Shown piece by piece: positions 6,979 to 8,911 of a stretch of 8,911 nt of DNA. The notes below the pieces were generated by a model. That model was not told the origin of the DNA, did no database searches, and was given only the letters and a program-made list of their open reading frames with translations. The translations under genes were made by a program, and so were the position numbers. Source of the DNA: Kiritimatiellia bacterium (GTDB taxonomy: Bacteria > Verrucomicrobiota > Kiritimatiellia > SLAD01). Location of the stretch: NCBI GenBank assembly GCA_007125875.1, contig SLCI01000086.1, positions 1 through 8,911 of the forward strand. The letters run 5' to 3'. Numbering within the stretch: the first letter of the stretch is position 1; the number at the start of each line of letters is the position of its first letter.

Positions 6979-8112
6979 ATGGCAGTCGTCGTAGCACCAC
7001 GCGTCTACAATCCGCGCAAGACATTATTTGTCGGCACAGTCATCTTTGTGCTGATCCTGGTGTACGTCTTTCGGTCACCGCCGGAAGATGCAACCACGGG
7101 CCCGGAAGGATTAATCCGTTTCAACGGGCAAACGATGGGTACCTACTACGATATCCAGGTCGTACACGCCGATTTTACGGATGCGCAAGTTGAAGCCCTG
7201 CGACACAAAGTCCACGATTATCTGATTGAGGTAAATCGGCAAATGTCGACGTGGATATCGGATAGCGAGATTAGTCAATTTAACGCGCACGAAACCGCGG
7301 TCCCGTTCCCCGTATCGCCGTCTTTTGCCAGCGTCACGCGCGCAGCTCTTTATTGGGCGGAGGCGACTGAGGGCGCGTTTGATCCGACCCTCGATCCGTT
7401 AATCAACCTGTGGGGGTTCGGGCATCAAGTACGCGCCATGAGCGAATGGCCTAGTCAAGACGAAGTAGACGGTGCACTCGCACAGATTGGTTTTCAAGCG
7501 GTCAAGGTCACCGATGGCCCCGATGGGCCTCAACTCGAGAAACTTCGTCCCGAGATTCAGCTGAACTTGAATGCCATCGCCAAGGGCTATGCGGTTGACG
7601 GTGTGCTGGCGTTGCTCGAAGAAGCGGGCGCGGAAAACATCTATGTCGAGATTGGTGGGGACGTGGCGGCGCTCGGACAGAATCTAGCGGGCACGCCTTG
7701 GCGTATCGGTATTGAGCAACCTGTTCCGGACGCATTGCCGGGCCAGTTTCTGGAAGGCATCGTGCATATCACTCAAGGCGCCCTCGCCGGATCCGGCGAA
7801 TACCGGAAATACTTGCAGGATGATGAGGGACAAAGCTATTCACACATCATTGATCCCAGAACCGGATATCCGGCTCGACACCAGTTGGCCTCGGTGAATG
7901 TTTGGGCGGAGACGTGCATGGTGGCTGATGCTGCGGCAACCGCCCTGATCGTGATGGGCGAGGAGGCCGGCGCCGAATGGATCGAGACGCGTCCCGAGCT
8001 AGAGGCCATCTTCTTCGTGCAGACTCCCGACGGCGAGATTGAATCCTTCCGCTCTACCGGTTTCGATGAGCGTACAGGCTATCAGCCTATATTAGTAGAA
8101 GACGCGCCATAA
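6979..8112 (+). CDS. apbE: FAD:protein FMN transferase (ApbE family), NQR maturation
   Basis: Transfers FMN from FAD to threonines of NqrB and NqrC. Numbered from ATG 6979 (377 aa): a hydrophobic segment at about 16-31 followed by the ApbE fold, with GQTMGTYYDIQV (50-61), MSTWISDSEISQFN (89-102), GAFDPTLDPLINLWGFG (132-148), LNAIAKGYAVDGV (197-209), EIGGDVAALG (224-233), SGEYRKY (272-278), SHIIDPRTGYP (288-298) and VADAAATAL (315-323; its Asp matches the family's metal-binding position). The N-terminus has no cysteine, so it is not the common lipoprotein form; it is probably anchored by an uncleaved helix facing the periplasm, where the NqrC domain lies. The frame also has TTG starts at 6952 and 6967, overlapping nqrF, but ATG 6979 is the simplest choice. 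No clear ribosome site is visible, suggesting coupling to nqrF. Its 3' end overlaps truA by 21 nt. Confidence 0.94.
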   Translation: MAVVVAPRVYNPRKTLFVGTVIFVLILVYVFRSPPEDATTGPEGLIRFNGQTMGTYYDIQVVHADFTDAQVEALRHKVHDYLIEVNRQMSTWISDSEISQFNAHETAVPFPVSPSFASVTRAALYWAEATEGAFDPTLDPLINLWGFGHQVRAMSEWPSQDEVDGALAQIGFQAVKVTDGPDGPQLEKLRPEIQLNLNAIAKGYAVDGVLALLEEAGAENIYVEIGGDVAALGQNLAGTPWRIGIEQPVPDALPGQFLEGIVHITQGALAGSGEYRKYLQDDEGQSYSHIIDPRTGYPARHQLASVNVWAETCMVADAAATALIVMGEEAGAEWIETRPELEAIFFVQTPDGEIESFRSTGFDERTGYQPILVEDAP

Positions 8113-8838
8113 AAAGAGCCCCTCTGGTGGCGCGGTAGGGACCCGTGCGGTGCGCAGTTTTGACTGCAAAATTGTTTGGGTCATTTCCGGTTGCACCTCT
8201 TGGCGTCCCACGCGCAGCAGATAACCGCTTAGACTGCGCACCATCTTGTAGAGAAACCCATTACCGTGAGCTCGGATCGTGAGCAGGGAACCCTTTTGGG
8301 TAACGGAGAGTCGGTAAATCGTGCGAGTCGTGCCGTCGATCTCACGGTTGGGATTGGCTGCGAACGCCGCGAAGTCATGTTCGCCTTCCAGCAATGCAGC
8401 GGCCTTCTGCATGGCCACGACATCCAAAGGATCACGCACCCATGTGCGATAGAAACGCTCAATCGGCTGGCGAATTGGTCCGTTATCGATGAAGTAGCGA
8501 TACTCTTTTCCGACCGCACTAAATCGGGCATGAAATGATTCGGGCACCGATCGTAGTTTCATGACGCGCACCGAATCGGGGAGCAGCGCATTGATCCCGC
8601 GCAAGAGGCGGTCTGGGCGCTGTGTGCGTTCGGGCCAGTCGAAGTGACCCACTTGACCGCGGGCATGCACGCCTGCATCTGTGCGGCCGCTGGCTTCGAC
8701 CCGAACGTGTTGGCCGCAAAGCTGCTTGAGCGCCTTCTCCAGCTCGCCCTGCACCGTGGTGTGACGCGGTTGCACTTGCCAGCCAGCGAAGTCTGTTCCA
8801 TCGTAGGCAATGTCGATGCGATAGCGCTGCGTGGTCAT
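8092..8838 (-). CDS. truA: tRNA pseudouridine(38-40) synthase
   Basis: Converts uridine to pseudouridine at positions 38-40 of the tRNA anticodon arm. The protein is 248 aa, slightly shorter than the 270 aa E. coli enzyme. Seen: N-terminal IAYDGTDFAGWQVQP (10-24); catalytic motif ASGRTDAGVHARGQV (49-63) with nucleophile D54; KEYRY (111-115); HDFAAFA (154-160); GNGFLYKMVR (192-201); and the C-terminal APPEGLFLWRVFY typical of the family. Its ATG overlaps the stop of the preceding gene in ATGA, so it is probably translated by coupling with that gene. It converges on apbE and the coding ends overlap by 21 nt. It has no functional link with the nqr genes. Confidence 0.96.
   Translation of the reverse strand: MTTQRYRIDIAYDGTDFAGWQVQPRHTTVQGELEKALKQLCGQHVRVEASGRTDAGVHARGQVGHFDWPERTQRPDRLLRGINALLPDSVRVMKLRSVPESFHARFSAVGKEYRYFIDNGPIRQPIERFYRTWVRDPLDVVAMQKAAALLEGEHDFAAFAANPNREIDGTTRTIYRLSVTQKGSLLTIRAHGNGFLYKMVRSLSGYLLRVGRQEVQPEMTQTILQSKLRTARVPTAPPEGLFLWRVFY
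8103..8134. other. imperfect palindrome at the apbE/truA convergent overlap
   Basis: CGCGCCA (8103-8109) and TGGCGCG (8128-8134) form a 7-bp outer stem. Inside, AGAG (8115-8118) and CTCT (8122-8125) can form a 4-bp inner stem with a CCC loop. The element starts within the last codons of apbE and lies in the coding 3' end of truA. It is placed where a bidirectional terminator would be useful, but no T run follows it on either strand, so a classical intrinsic terminator is not supported. Confidence 0.3.
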
Positions 8839-8911
8839 GGGGTAGCAAACGGCTCGCCCGGTTGAGCGTCGAGATAGTGCTGCAGAATGATTTGCGCGGC
8901 CAATTTGTCGA
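8835..8911 (-). CDS. ruvX: partial: C-terminus of probable RuvX/YqgF family protein
   Basis: The last 24 codons of a gene cut by the window edge, read on the - strand and ending at a TGA that overlaps the truA start. The encoded tail begins DKLAAQIILQHYLD, which resembles the C-terminal helix of YqgF/RuvX proteins (Bacillus YrrK ends in a similar DKMAAVMILQGYLD stretch, from memory). Members of this family are RNase H-fold proteins proposed as Holliday-junction resolvases or in 16S rRNA processing. The catalytic region is outside the window, so the call rests on a short match plus the tight arrangement with truA. Confidence 0.6.
   Translation of the reverse strand, partial: DKLAAQIILQHYLDAQPGEPFATP

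Noticed and set aside
6390..6980. 196-codon antisense open frame opposite nqrF
   Set aside because: Same reasoning: a mirror of the nqrF codon pattern, with no motif and no ribosome site of note.

Overview
The window holds a complete Na+-translocating NADH:quinone oxidoreductase operon (nqrABCDEF) followed by its flavin-transferase gene apbE, all on the + strand. Upstream is a trans-polyprenyl diphosphate synthase gene, also on +. Downstream, convergent on the - strand, are truA and the last 24 codons of a probable ruvX/yqgF gene. There are no mobile elements, CRISPR arrays, rRNA or tRNA genes, and every large open frame that is not an antisense or out-of-frame shadow is assigned. The organism is a Gram-negative-type bacterium, probably marine or salt-adapted, because Na+-NQR is typical of such bacteria. 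Base composition is moderate (low-to-mid 50s % GC by eye) and Shine-Dalgarno sequences are mostly recognisable. Protein flavour and the ruvX-truA pairing suggest something like Verrucomicrobiota/Opitutae rather than a Vibrio-type gammaproteobacterium, but this is a weak inference made without a database search.

Layout: 73-960 polyprenyl diphosphate synthase; 961-1152 non-coding, with a possible terminator hairpin (1013-1038) and a possible sigma70-type promoter (1050-1077); 1153-2514 nqrA; 2514-3728 nqrB; 3715-4425 nqrC; a 67-nt gap with small hairpins; 4493-5095 nqrD; 5113-5727 nqrE; 5748-6974 nqrF; 6979-8112 apbE. On the other strand, truA (8838-8092) overlaps the 3' end of apbE by 21 nt, and ruvX (8911-8835, cut by the window edge) overlaps the start of truA.

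How the genes work together: NqrF takes electrons from NADH through FAD and a [2Fe-2S] centre. They then pass through the iron centre held by cysteines of NqrD and NqrE, the covalent FMNs of NqrC and NqrB, and finally to quinone, coupled to Na+ export. ApbE attaches the two FMNs to threonines in the DGxxGAT motifs, which are visible in both NqrB (T216) and NqrC (T209). The upstream synthase probably makes the isoprenoid tail of the quinone that NQR reduces. All key cofactor residues are intact, so the pump looks functional. The most notable absence is nqrM, the assembly-factor gene that usually follows apbE; here that place is occupied by convergent truA.

I see no undescribed system in this window. 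The second-look items are the missing nqrM, the quinone-tail synthase next to NQR, a membrane-anchored non-lipoprotein ApbE, hairpins in the nqrC-nqrD gap, and a palindrome at the apbE/truA tail-to-tail overlap.
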